Below, piece after piece: positions 35,420 to 43,527 of a stretch of 64,000 bases of DNA (the first letter of the stretch is position 1; every line of letters starts with the position of its first letter). Under the pieces are notes generated by a model, which saw only the letters and a program-made list of their open reading frames with translations, was not told the origin of the DNA and made no database searches. The position numbers and the translations under genes are program-made. Source of the stretch: Pseudomonas sp. PIC25 (GTDB lineage: Bacteria; Pseudomonadota; Gammaproteobacteria; Pseudomonadales; Pseudomonadaceae); NCBI RefSeq assembly GCF_002286785.1, contig NZ_MUJY01000062.1, positions 1 through 64,000 on the forward strand. The letters run 5' to 3'.

Positions 35420-36376
35420 TCAGCTGGATTGGCGCATGTCTAGGAAACGCAGGGCCTGAAACAGCATCCGCATCCTGGGCAACTCGCACCCGGACTGCGC
35501 CGCGGCCGCCAAAGGAGCCGCATAGATGGCTTCCAGTTCCATCGGCCGCGCTTGAACGAAATCGTGGTACATACTCGGCAGATAGTCCGGCATGCGGTCG
35601 GTCGCGGCCAGCAACTTGCCGGCGAACCCCTCCGGCAATGCATGACCGCAGGCAGCGGCACCCTGCACCACCTCCCCCATCAGTGCCTCAATCAAGGCCC
35701 GGCTGTCCGGATTACCCATCAGGGCGGTGGTACCAGCGTTCAGCAACACCGACAGCCCGTTGTAAGGTACGTTCCAGACCAGCTTCTGCCAGCGCGCCTG
35801 ATCCAGCGACGCCATGGCCGACGAATCCAGTCCAGCGGCCCGGAACAGAGCAGCCCCTTCCTCGACGATGGCCTGACGCTGTGCCGAATCGGCTGCCGGA
35901 CCGGAGTGATATCCCAGGTTGACCGCACCCAACGCCTGGTGTTCGATCACCCCGGGTGCCGAGCGATGGACGCAGATGAAACAGAGGCCGCCCAGAAGAT
36001 GCAGCGAGTCCGGCAAAGCCGGCCGTAACGCATCTTCGACTGCCAGGCCATTCTGCATCAGCACTACTTTCGCCCCCGGCGCAGCGGCTTGGACGATGGC
36101 CGGCACCAGTGCGGCGTTACTGGTGGTCTTCGCGCCGACCAGGAGCCAATCGCAGGGCGGCATCTCGACCGCATCGCGATAGGCCTGCACCGGGTGCAGG
36201 GCCAGAGCGCCATGCACGGCACTGTTGAGCTGAAGGCCGCGCTCGGCCACCGGAGCGAACTCGCTGCGCAACAGAAAATGCACATCGAAGCCGGCACGGG
36301 CCAGCATCACGCCATAAAAACCGCCGATCGCACCGGTGCCGATGATACCGATACGGGGACGCGGGACTTCAGACAT
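35420..36376 (-). CDS. 2-dehydropantoate 2-reductase family protein (PanE-like)
   Basis: 318 aa from ATG 36376 (GAGGAG upstream; a TTG one codon earlier is not needed). N-terminal Rossmann loop RIGIIGTGAIGGFYG, LLVGAKTTSNAAL, and the C-terminal helical half with KLVWNVPYNGLSVL and the catalytic Lys. Pseudomonas carry several paralogues, so it need not be the pantothenate enzyme. Its start overlaps the stop of the upstream thioredoxin-like gene. Confidence 0.88.
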   Translation of the reverse strand: MSEVPRPRIGIIGTGAIGGFYGVMLARAGFDVHFLLRSEFAPVAERGLQLNSAVHGALALHPVQAYRDAVEMPPCDWLLVGAKTTSNAALVPAIVQAAAPGAKVVLMQNGLAVEDALRPALPDSLHLLGGLCFICVHRSAPGVIEHQALGAVNLGYHSGPAADSAQRQAIVEEGAALFRAAGLDSSAMASLDQARWQKLVWNVPYNGLSVLLNAGTTALMGNPDSRALIEALMGEVVQGAAACGHALPEGFAGKLLAATDRMPDYLPSMYHDFVQARPMELEAIYAAPLAAAAQSGCELPRMRMLFQALRFLDMRQSS

Positions 36377-36735
36377 CAAGGGAGCTCCTCTGCAGGACGA
36401 TTCAAGGCCTCGGCCAGGGCGTTGGTGAGATCGACAGGGGCCAGACGCGCATGCACTGCGCCGAAAAAACGACTATCACAGACGGCGAATAAGGCCGGCA
36501 AATGAAAAACCTCATAGCGCTGCACCAACCCGCCATTGTTGCCGGCATCCACCCAGCACACCCGATCGACCGGCAGGCTCATCCCCGGCAGCTCACGACG
36601 CGCCCACCGGCAGCTGGAACAGCCTATGCTGGTAAAAATCAGCAAGGTAACTCCGGGGAACGCCAGGAGCGAGTGGTCGGCGTCGAAGTCCGTCAGTTCC
36701 AATTCGGGAAGTCTGCTTCTCAGGGATGATGTCAT
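36376..36735 (-). CDS. Thioredoxin-fold protein with CSSC motif
   Basis: 119 aa from ATG 36735, divergent from the PilZ gene 24 bp away. LLIFTSIGCSSCRWARREL places Cys39 and Cys42 as a CxxC redox pair, and FHLPALFAV supplies the cis-Pro loop of the thioredoxin fold. The open frame runs much further upstream, but that part is antisense to the PilZ gene. No signal peptide, so probably cytoplasmic. Partner unknown; coupled to the reductase gene by overlap. Confidence 0.8.
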   Translation of the reverse strand: MTSSLRSRLPELELTDFDADHSLLAFPGVTLLIFTSIGCSSCRWARRELPGMSLPVDRVCWVDAGNNGGLVQRYEVFHLPALFAVCDSRFFGAVHARLAPVDLTNALAEALNRPAEELP

Positions 36736-36759
36736 TTCGATCCGATACGAGGTCCGTTC

Positions 36760-37170
36760 ATGCGTCGTTTCTTGCGCCACCCATCCGAGATGCCGGTCGA
36801 GCTCGTCCTGGGCGAGCAGACCCTCCTGCCGAGCCAGCGCCTGCACAATATCAGCCTTGGAGGCGTAGCCTGTAATTCTTCCTGCGGTTTTCCGCCGGGC
36901 ACGCCGATTGAACTGCGGATTCCCCTGCTCGGCGACGATGCCCACTACGCCGGAGTGGTCGCCTGGTGCCGCAAGCAGGAAGCGGACTACCTGATCGGCA
37001 TCGCCTTCGTCGACGAGGACAACCTGTTCCGCGCCCGGATGGTCGAGCAGATCTGCCACATCGAGCAATACCGGCGACAACGGGAACAGGAAACAGGAGA
37101 AGCCATCCCCGTCGAGGCCTGTGCCCAAGAGTGGATTTCGCGCCATGCGGCGGATTTCGCTCAGGTATAG
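36760..37170 (+). CDS. PilZ-domain c-di-GMP-binding protein
   Basis: 136 aa. PilZ signature complete: RRFLR (RxxxR) at residues 2-6 and NISLGG (D/NxSxxG) about 25 residues later, followed by the beta-barrel. The C-terminal 45 residues are a charged helix. Single-domain PilZ proteins relay c-di-GMP levels to motility or secretion machinery; the target here is not evident from neighbours. Confidence 0.9.
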   Translation: MRRFLRHPSEMPVELVLGEQTLLPSQRLHNISLGGVACNSSCGFPPGTPIELRIPLLGDDAHYAGVVAWCRKQEADYLIGIAFVDEDNLFRARMVEQICHIEQYRRQREQETGEAIPVEACAQEWISRHAADFAQV

Positions 37171-37328
37171 GACGATCCTTCGTTTTTTCCGCCGGTTATC
37201 CTGAAGGACCATTGTCGAGCCAGCCCCTAACGCGCTAAGGTTCCGCTTCCCCGCTGCGCCCATGAGAACGCTGTGCACCGCCGCACCGGGGCGCTGGCGG
37301 CCGGCACCCGTGACTGATGAGTAACACG

Positions 37329-38405
37329 ATGGCTGATTTACCGATCGATGACCTTAACGTTGCCTCCAACGAGACCCTGATCACGCCGGAGCAGCTCAAG
37401 CGTGAAATCCCGCTCACCGAGGCAGCCCGCCGCACCGTGGCTCATGGCCGCGAGGTGATCCGCAACATTCTCGATGGCAAGGACCACCGCCTGTTCGTGG
37501 TGGTAGGCCCCTGCTCCATCCATGACATCAAGGCAGCGCACGAATACGCCGAGCGCCTCAAGGTCCTCGCCGCTGAAGTGGCCGACAGCCTGTTCCTGGT
37601 GATGCGCGTGTATTTCGAAAAGCCGCGGACCACCGTGGGCTGGAAAGGCCTGATCAACGATCCCTACCTGGACGACTCGTTCAAGATCCAGGATGGCCTG
37701 CACATTGGCCGCCAGCTCCTGCGCGACCTGGCCGAAATGGGCCTGCCGACCGCCACGGAAGCCCTCGACCCGATCTCTCCGCAATACCTGCAGGACCTGA
37801 TCAGTTGGTCGGCCATCGGCGCACGCACCACCGAATCCCAGACCCACCGCGAAATGGCGTCCGGTCTCTCCTCCGCAGTCGGATTCAAGAACGGCACCGA
37901 TGGCAGCCTGACCGTGGCGATAAACGCCTTGCAGTCGGTTTCCAGCCCGCACCGTTTCCTCGGCATCAACCAGGAAGGCGGCGTCTCCATCGTCACCACC
38001 AAGGGCAATCCCTATGGCCACGTGGTACTGCGCGGCGGGAACGGCAAGCCGAACTACGACTCGGTCAGTGTCGCGGTCTGCGAACAGGAGCTAACCAAGG
38101 CCGGTATCCGTCCGAACATCATGGTCGATTGCAGCCACGCCAACTCCAACAAGGACCCGGCCCTTCAGCCGCTGGTCATGGACAACGTGGCCAACCAGAT
38201 TCTCGAAGGCAACCAGTCCATCGTTGGCCTGATGGTGGAAAGTCACCTGGGCTGGGGCAACCAGCCGATTCCCAAGGACCTGTGCAACCTCAAGTACGGC
38301 GTATCGATTACCGACGCCTGCATCGACTGGGATACTACCGAGAAGACCTTGCTCGGCATGCACGCCAAGCTCAAGGATGTCCTGCCCAAGCGCCATCGCA
38401 GCTAA
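37329..38405 (+). CDS. aroF: 3-deoxy-7-phosphoheptulonate (DAHP) synthase, class I
   Basis: 358 aa from ATG 37329; an in-frame ATG at 37317 would add four residues and neither ribosome site is strong. First step of the shikimate pathway, joining phosphoenolpyruvate and erythrose-4-phosphate. VVGPCSIHD, YFEKPRTTVGWKG, GARTTESQTHREMASGLS and DCSHANSNKD are the metal- and substrate-binding motifs of AroFGH enzymes. Which feedback type (Tyr, Phe, Trp) cannot be told from sequence alone. Monocistronic, with a strong terminator. Confidence 0.93.
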   Translation: MADLPIDDLNVASNETLITPEQLKREIPLTEAARRTVAHGREVIRNILDGKDHRLFVVVGPCSIHDIKAAHEYAERLKVLAAEVADSLFLVMRVYFEKPRTTVGWKGLINDPYLDDSFKIQDGLHIGRQLLRDLAEMGLPTATEALDPISPQYLQDLISWSAIGARTTESQTHREMASGLSSAVGFKNGTDGSLTVAINALQSVSSPHRFLGINQEGGVSIVTTKGNPYGHVVLRGGNGKPNYDSVSVAVCEQELTKAGIRPNIMVDCSHANSNKDPALQPLVMDNVANQILEGNQSIVGLMVESHLGWGNQPIPKDLCNLKYGVSITDACIDWDTTEKTLLGMHAKLKDVLPKRHRS

Positions 38406-38419
38406 GTTCGCCGGAACGA

Positions 38420-38446
38420 AAAACGCCGGGCAATGCCCGGCGTTTT
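38420..38446 (+). terminator. Rho-independent terminator after the DAHP synthase gene
   Basis: AAAACGCCGGGC / GCCCGGCGTTTT, 12-bp perfect stem, 3-base loop, T run TTTT. The A-rich start also makes it work for the convergent acetyltransferase gene. Confidence 0.85.
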
Positions 38447-38462
38447 CATTTCCCACCTCGTT

Positions 38463-38744
38463 TCAGCTCTTGGCCAGGTGACGCTGGCGCCGCTCGAGAT
38501 AACGCTCCACGTAGGAGCACGACGGAATCACGGTATACCCCATACGCTCCGCATACCCCAGCGCATGCTCGGTCAGGGCCGCGGCGATACCGCGCCCACG
38601 CAAGGCGTTTGGCACGAATGTGCGATAGATGTCCAACGTCTGTTTCCCCAGATCCATATAGGCCAGGTACGCTCGGTGACCCTCGACGGTGGTCTCGAAC
38701 TGATGACCGACCAGGTCATGGTGAATGGACAACGCCTCGCTCAT
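38463..38744 (-). CDS. Small GNAT-type acetyltransferase (NATD1/YjdJ family)
   Basis: 93 aa, the family's normal small size. LDIYRTFVPNALRGRGIAAALTEHALGYA contains the acetyl-CoA loop RGRGIA (listed here in parts), and IPSCSYVERYL is the conserved C-terminal motif. Substrate unknown. The gene ends 17 bp from the DAHP synthase terminator and follows the membrane-anchored unknown by 20 bp. Confidence 0.88.
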   Translation of the reverse strand: MSEALSIHHDLVGHQFETTVEGHRAYLAYMDLGKQTLDIYRTFVPNALRGRGIAAALTEHALGYAERMGYTVIPSCSYVERYLERRQRHLAKS

Positions 38745-38763
38745 TACTTCTCCTCAACGGTGC

Positions 38764-40035
38764 TCAGAACAGCACCCGCACCTTATCTATCTTTTCCAGA
38801 CGAAGAAACATCTCCGCCGATCCCGTGCCGAATTGGACACTGAGGAACGCCTTGCCGTTCTCCACCTTGTGCAACACACCCTGGTAGTAGGCACCATCAT
38901 AGGTTATGAACTGCAATCGCTTCCCGGCATATTCCGGCAAACTGGCCACGCTGACAAATTCATATTGCGGCGTGCTCGGGCGAGACGCATCCGCCGGTCG
39001 CTCGGCAACCACCAACTCATCGGCCCGCTGGGGCTTGCGCGCATGCGGGTCGACCCAGGCGAAACCGATTGGCTCGACCACCTGCTGGTTGATCAGCAAC
39101 GTCGGCCTCAACATGCCCAGCACATCCTTCGCCTCGAAGAACTGCAAGCCATCCCAGGCCATGCCCTCACTGGGATTCAGCTCCAGGCGCAGCGACTGCG
39201 GGTCCTTCAAATAACCGGCATAGGCATCCAGGACCGGCTGATCCAGTCCGATACGCTGGCTGCGCAACACGCGATCGAACTGCTCGACCGCCGTCTTGAG
39301 GTAGACCTCGCTGCTCTGCCCCATCTTGCCTGCACAGTACTCCTGCACCTTGCGTTGATACTGGTTGTCGTTCAACTCGAACGTGACGCTCGATAGATGC
39401 GGCGGATTAACGCGCAAGTCACCCGGCTTCTCGGACATGTTCGAAAGCCCCAGACTCAACCGCAGTTCCCCCATGTCGCGCATGTCGGCCGTCATATTAA
39501 ATGTCAGCTTCTGTGCGCCGGGCTGGAACAGGTAGGAAAACTCGGCGTCGGTCTCGAACGTCCGGTAGCCCATGTCGAGCAATTCGCCGGTACCGATGTA
39601 ACGAACCTTGCCGCAGGCCACCTCGCTCATGGCAGTGAATACGCTGCGCTCCGGCGGCGTGTCGTACAGCTGCTGCATGAAAGGCCCATGAACCTCCAGC
39701 TCAATCCCCTTGAACTTGACGGCCATCTGCTCGGGAAACTTGCCTTCGCCCAGCCGCTCCTTGAAGCGCAGCAATTCGCCCAGGCCGTTGAACTTCAGTT
39801 CAGCATGGGCGACCCGCACGCTATCACGGAGCGCCGGCACGTTGATCTCGATCTTTTCCAGCCCGACCCGCCCATCGAACGACGAGGTGATGCCGCCGTA
39901 GCGGATATCCATGAAAGGTGAGAGCTGCTGGACGGCATCATTCACGATGCTGCGAACCGACAACCACAACGACAACTTGATCAACAGGGCAACGGCAACA
40001 GCCATCAGCAAGCCCCACTTGATGATCTTCGACAT
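38764..40035 (-). CDS. Membrane-anchored periplasmic protein of unknown function
   Basis: 423 aa with one N-terminal membrane segment (about residues 5-27), then a long periplasmic region. The ordered strands of the form DSVRVAHAELKFNGLGELL recall AsmA/DUF945-like lipid-transfer or envelope proteins, but I cannot assign a family with certainty. Two Cys (about 141 and 234) could form a disulfide. Probably transcribed with the small acetyltransferase gene downstream. Confidence 0.75.
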   Translation of the reverse strand: MSKIIKWGLLMAVAVALLIKLSLWLSVRSIVNDAVQQLSPFMDIRYGGITSSFDGRVGLEKIEINVPALRDSVRVAHAELKFNGLGELLRFKERLGEGKFPEQMAVKFKGIELEVHGPFMQQLYDTPPERSVFTAMSEVACGKVRYIGTGELLDMGYRTFETDAEFSYLFQPGAQKLTFNMTADMRDMGELRLSLGLSNMSEKPGDLRVNPPHLSSVTFELNDNQYQRKVQEYCAGKMGQSSEVYLKTAVEQFDRVLRSQRIGLDQPVLDAYAGYLKDPQSLRLELNPSEGMAWDGLQFFEAKDVLGMLRPTLLINQQVVEPIGFAWVDPHARKPQRADELVVAERPADASRPSTPQYEFVSVASLPEYAGKRLQFITYDGAYYQGVLHKVENGKAFLSVQFGTGSAEMFLRLEKIDKVRVLF

Positions 40036-40324
40036 GCGAGCGTCCTTGAACTTGTAATGATTTATCCGGATTGGCTGGAAGACGGCAGCTTATCAGGCTG
40101 GCACCTGGCCAGTCACCAGTGGTGAGATGGGAGACCGGAACGTCCCCCGGCGATAAAAAGCGTCTGGCTTACTTGCACTTCTCCACCGCCACGCATGCCC
40201 CCGAACGGACTAAGAGTTCCCCTCGGCACACACTTAATTGGATGTTTTTTATACAAAAGAGCGACAACTTCCTTACCTTTCCCCGTCAACCCTAAAAAAA
40301 GATGTCTCTCTTGCATGGAGTCAG

Positions 40325-40352
40325 TTTACTTACTACAAGTTATGAGTACTAT
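40325..40352 (+). promoter_or_regulatory. Likely sigma-70 promoter of oprI
   Basis: TTTACT (40325-40330), 16-bp spacer, TACTAT (40347-40352). A start about seven bases later would put the leader palindrome at the very 5' end of the mRNA. Boxes match consensus in four and five positions. Confidence 0.45.
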
Positions 40353-40363
40353 GTAGGCCGGCT

Positions 40364-40385
40364 AATTTCCCAAGCTTGGGAAATT
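40364..40385 (+). promoter_or_regulatory. 22-bp perfect palindrome in the oprI leader
   Basis: Centred between 40374 and 40375, core CCCAAGCTTGGG, flanked by AATTT and AAATT arms. It ends 34 bp before the oprI ATG. In RNA it folds into an 11-bp stem with no room for a loop except by opening the centre; a 5' stem-loop stabilising this abundant mRNA, or a regulator site, are both possible. Confidence 0.6.
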
Positions 40386-40419
40386 GCTTTATATGGAAGT
40401 CCACCTTAAGGGGAACACG

Positions 40420-40671
40420 ATGAACAACGTTCTGAAATTCTCTGCTCTGGCCCTGGCCGCCGTTCTGGCCACTGGTTGCAGCAGCATGTCCAAAGAAACC
40501 GAAGCACGTCTGACCGCTACCGAAGACGCTGCTGCCCGCGCTCAAGCTCGTGCTGACGAAGCCTACCGCAAGGCCGACGAAGCTCTGGCCGCTGCTCAGA
40601 AGGCTCAGCAGACCGCTGACGAAGCCAACGAGCGCGCTCTGCGCATGCTGGAAAAAGCCAGCCGCAAGTAA
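40420..40671 (+). CDS. oprI: Major outer membrane lipoprotein OprI (Lpp)
   Basis: 83 aa. Lipoprotein signal with lipobox ATGC-SSM, Cys20 as lipidation site, then the trimeric coiled coil of heptads ([21 protein letters not shown] onward, shown in part) and a C-terminal Lys for attachment to peptidoglycan. Ribosome site AGGGGAA. Codons are strongly biased, as expected for one of the cell's most abundant proteins. The neighbouring L,D-transpeptidase could link it to peptidoglycan (inference). Confidence 0.97.
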   Translation: MNNVLKFSALALAAVLATGCSSMSKETEARLTATEDAAARAQARADEAYRKADEALAAAQKAQQTADEANERALRMLEKASRK

Positions 40672-40688
40672 TAGCCCCCGGGCTGAAG

Positions 40689-40714
40689 AAGCCGACCTTC
40701 GGGTCGGCTTTTTT
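40689..40714 (+). terminator. oprI rho-independent terminator
   Basis: AAGCCGACC-TTCG-GGTCGGCTT with a UUCG tetraloop and a run of six T, 17 bp after the stop. Confidence 0.93.
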
Positions 40715-40746
40715 ATTGCCTGTCAATTTATGGGCCGGCCATAAAA

Positions 40747-40776
40747 AACCCGCCGGGCGTTGCCGCGCGGCGGGTC
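40747..40776 (-). terminator. Terminator of the L,D-transpeptidase gene
   Basis: Minus strand: GACCCGCCG, loop, CGGCGGGT followed by T6. Starts 17 bp after the stop of the convergent gene at 40793. Confidence 0.8.
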
Positions 40777-40792
40777 TTTTGGTTCCTGTCAA

Positions 40793-41749
40793 TCAGAGTT
40801 CGACGGAAGCACTGCTCGCGACCGACGAGACGGGCACGGCGATTTCCACCGGCAAGCCATCCTCGGCCGCCACCACTTCCCGGACCACTTCCCAATCCAG
40901 GTTCAGGTTGTTGGCCAACTCCTCGCGCTTGAGCAGGGCATTGATCACCGCCGTGTGCTTGTCCACGACGGAGGGCTGCCCCTGATCGTCCAGCGGAGCA
41001 TGCGCCTCGAGATAAACCTTGTTGTTGCTGATCCCGAACTTATAAGGCTCGTTGATGATTCTGACGGGCGTGCCAACAGGGGCCATAGCCGCCAGTTGCA
41101 GCACGTTGTTGTTGAGCATGCGGAAGCAACCGTGGCTGACACGCATGCCGATACCGAACTTCTTGTTCGAGCCGTGGATCAGGTATCCGGGCACCCCGAG
41201 GGAAAACTTGAACGGCCCCAGCGGGTTGTTCGGCCCTGGCGGCACCACCGTCGGCAGCGGATCGCCGTCCGCTGCGTGCTCCTCGCGAATGGACTTCGGC
41301 GGATACCAGGCCGGGTTCGGCGTTTTACCGGTGATCTTGGTATTGGCGATCGGCGAGCCCCAGCCCTCCCGACCAATACCCAGCGGATAGGTGTAAACCA
41401 CGTCCCTTCCTTTCGGGAAATAATACAGCCGGTATTCGGCCAGATTGATCACGATGCCTTCACGCGGCCCCGGCGGCAGGATGTAACGGGTCGGCAGGAT
41501 GATTTCGGTGCCCTCGCCCGGCAGCCAGGGGTCGACTCCCGGGTTGGCGGCGACCATCTCCAGATACCCCAGGTCATTGGCTTGGCCGATATCGGCGAAG
41601 GTGTCTTCGTATTTCGCCTTGATGACCTGGATCTGACCGACGATGTCCTCGCCCGGCGGTGGCAACGGCAGCTCCAGGGCTGCGACGGGTCCCGTCGCGA
41701 ACAACGCAGCGAGCGACAGAGAGCAGGCGAAGAAGGCACGCGACAACAT
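40793..41749 (-). CDS. L,D-transpeptidase (YkuD domain) with LysM-like segment
   Basis: 318 aa from ATG 41749 (AAGGAAAT upstream); upstream in-frame residues are not conserved. Signal peptide to about residue 25, a LysM-like segment (about 38-85, ANPGVDPWLPGEGTEIILP), then the YkuD catalytic domain with HGSNKKFGIGMRVSHGCFRM: the His and the nucleophile Cys in SHGCFR. Forms 3-3 crosslinks or attaches lipoprotein to peptidoglycan. Beside oprI, which fits the second role. Confidence 0.93.
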   Translation of the reverse strand: MLSRAFFACSLSLAALFATGPVAALELPLPPPGEDIVGQIQVIKAKYEDTFADIGQANDLGYLEMVAANPGVDPWLPGEGTEIILPTRYILPPGPREGIVINLAEYRLYYFPKGRDVVYTYPLGIGREGWGSPIANTKITGKTPNPAWYPPKSIREEHAADGDPLPTVVPPGPNNPLGPFKFSLGVPGYLIHGSNKKFGIGMRVSHGCFRMLNNNVLQLAAMAPVGTPVRIINEPYKFGISNNKVYLEAHAPLDDQGQPSVVDKHTAVINALLKREELANNLNLDWEVVREVVAAEDGLPVEIAVPVSSVASSASVEL

Positions 41750-41834
41750 CCAGATTTCCTTGGCAAGGCTGATTTGTGAAGGAATCGAAATTGTACACTG
41801 CCGCGAGACGTACCGGGAGCACTCCCACATCGGG

Positions 41835-42104
41835 CTACATCGGCGCTTCGCCACGACGCTGGGCTTCCAGAACCTGGCGGCAGGCCGGACACAGCCGGCG
41901 GTCCTGCAAGCGCGCCCTGTCCACCCCCAACCAGCGTGGCTGCGCCGGTAACAATCCACCACACAATGTTCGATCGGCGTGGCCGCCCAACTCGAGCTGG
42001 CGTGCCACCAGATGCAGGCGCACCTCTCGACAGGCGAACAAGTCCAACTGTTCGTCCGGCTCGATCAGTCGATAAGCGAATAAAGACCAGGCGGGACGCG
42101 GCAT
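41835..42104 (-). CDS. Small cysteine-containing protein of unknown function
   Basis: 89 aa. Four Cys (CREV, CGGL, CPAC) suggest a metal site or zinc ribbon, with CPAC near the C-terminus. A small unnamed gene is, as I recall, at the same place in P. aeruginosa. It begins 124 bp downstream of tesA and lies upstream of the L,D-transpeptidase on the same strand. No function can be assigned. Confidence 0.65.
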   Translation of the reverse strand: MPRPAWSLFAYRLIEPDEQLDLFACREVRLHLVARQLELGGHADRTLCGGLLPAQPRWLGVDRARLQDRRLCPACRQVLEAQRRGEAPM

Positions 42105-42173
42105 CGAGAGCTCCAGGGCGGGGGTGCCACCTTAGCGGAAAGGCTTTCGGCGGAAAAGTCTCAGAACCTGCCT

Positions 42174-42195
42174 ACGATCTGCTGCGCGTCGGCCC
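42174..42195 (+). repeat. 22-bp intergenic repeat, copy 1
   Basis: Identical over 22 bp (ACGATCTGCTGCG plus nine more) to 46040-46061. Followed by GCTCGTTAAAAACGAGC, a hairpin. Both copies sit just after a stop codon, at the borders of the tesA-ABC group. Confidence 0.75.
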
Positions 42196-42227
42196 TGCTC
42201 GTTAAAAACGAGCTCGTAAACAGGCTC

Positions 42228-42833
42228 TCAGAGCAGCGGCTCCAGCGTCGGCCAGACATTTTCGAGCAGACGAGACTGCGCGGCGACCGAGGGGTGGATG
42301 CCGTCGGGCTGCATCATGCCTTCGACGCCACCAACGCCCTCCAAGAAGAACGGCACCAGCGGCACCTGCTTTTCCTCGGCCAGATCGACGTAGACCTGAG
42401 AAAAAGCCTTCGTATAGCGTGCGCCGTAGTTCGGCGGCAGACGCATCCCCAACAGGACGGCCCGCGCGCCTGTCGCCTGCACCCGCTCGATCATCGCCGC
42501 AAGATTCTGTTGCAATTGCCCTGGCGGCATTCCGCGCAACCCATCGTTGCCGCCCAACTCGATGATCACCAGTCCGGGGCGATGCTCTGCAAGCAGCGCC
42601 GGCAGCCGCGCCAAGCCGCCTGCACTGGTGTCGCCACTAACCGATGCATTGATCACCCGGTGTTCGAAACCGCGCTCCCGAAGGCGCTCGTCGAGCTTGC
42701 GGACCCAACCCTGGCTGGTTTCCAGGCCCAAAGCGGCGCTGATACTATCGCCGACGACCAGCAGCGTGTCCGCGGCCGCCCCCAGGCTCCAGAGCGACAG
42801 CAGCAATGCACCTCTCACCCACCACGCACGCAT
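42228..42833 (-). CDS. tesA: Acyl-CoA thioesterase I / lysophospholipase L1 / arylesterase TesA
   Basis: 201 aa from ATG 42833 (an ATG four codons earlier is possible), identical in length to P. aeruginosa TesA. Signal peptide to Ala21, then the GDSL-type block VVGDSISAALGLETSQGW with the nucleophile Ser30, SGDTSAGG, GGNDGLRG, and DGIHPSVAAQ holding Asp and His. Periplasmic esterase. Divergent from the ABC genes with 10 bp between starts, the arrangement of tesA-ybbAP in enterics. Confidence 0.96.
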   Translation of the reverse strand: MRAWWVRGALLLSLWSLGAAADTLLVVGDSISAALGLETSQGWVRKLDERLRERGFEHRVINASVSGDTSAGGLARLPALLAEHRPGLVIIELGGNDGLRGMPPGQLQQNLAAMIERVQATGARAVLLGMRLPPNYGARYTKAFSQVYVDLAEEKQVPLVPFFLEGVGGVEGMMQPDGIHPSVAAQSRLLENVWPTLEPLL

Positions 42834-42843
42834 CGGATTCTCC

Positions 42844-43527
42844 ATGAGCCAAAGCATTCTCAGTGCGCGGAACCTTAACAAAGTGGTTCCTAGCGCGGAA
42901 GGCGAGCTGACCATCCTCCATGACCTCTGCCTCGAGCTGAATCGCGGCGACAGCCTGGCCATCGTCGGTAGCTCCGGGTCGGGCAAATCGACCCTGCTCG
43001 GCTTGCTCGCCGGCCTCGATGTGCCCAGCGGTGGCAGTGTTTCTCTGGCTGGCCGCGATCTCGGCAGCCTGGATGAAGACCAGCGTGCCCGCATCCGCGC
43101 CGAGCACGTCGGTTTCGTCTTTCAGTCCTTTCAGTTGCTCGACAGCCTCAGCGCCCTGGAGAACGTCATGTTGCCGCTGGAACTGGACGGCCGCCCCGAC
43201 GCCCGCGAACGGGCCAGCGAACTGCTGCGCCGGGTCGGCCTCGAGCAGCGCCTGTCGCACTATCCACGCCAGCTCTCCGGGGGCGAGCAGCAGCGCGTCG
43301 CCATCGCACGCGCCTTTGCCGCCGAACCGGATGTTCTGTTCGCCGACGAGCCCACCGGGAATCTGGACAGCCACACCGGCGAGCGCATCAGCGACCTGCT
43401 CTTCGAGCTGAACCACGAGCGCGGCACCACCCTCGTCCTGGTCACGCACGACGAGCGTCTCGCCCATCGCTGCCACCGCTTGATCCGTCTGGAAGGCGGC
43501 CATCTGGTCGATCACGTGGAGCCCTGA
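42844..43527 (+). CDS. ABC transporter ATP-binding protein (YbbA type)
   Basis: 227 aa. LolD/MacB-like ATPase: Walker A GSSGSGKST, signature LSGGEQQRVAIARAF, Walker B VLFADEPTGNLD. The stop overlaps the start of the permease gene (ATGA). Divergent from tesA. In enterics the pair YbbA-YbbP is likewise beside tesA; a role in moving lipids or lipoprotein-like substrates out of the inner membrane is inference. Confidence 0.93.
   Translation: MSQSILSARNLNKVVPSAEGELTILHDLCLELNRGDSLAIVGSSGSGKSTLLGLLAGLDVPSGGSVSLAGRDLGSLDEDQRARIRAEHVGFVFQSFQLLDSLSALENVMLPLELDGRPDARERASELLRRVGLEQRLSHYPRQLSGGEQQRVAIARAFAAEPDVLFADEPTGNLDSHTGERISDLLFELNHERGTTLVLVTHDERLAHRCHRLIRLEGGHLVDHVEP

Larger units (their letters stand above)
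40036..40419. other. Divergent intergenic region upstream of oprI
   Basis: 384 bp without a gene. It is AT-rich near oprI. The right third holds the oprI promoter and leader palindrome; the left part should hold the promoter of the minus-strand gene ending at 40035. I see no small-RNA signal with its own terminator. Confidence 0.6.
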
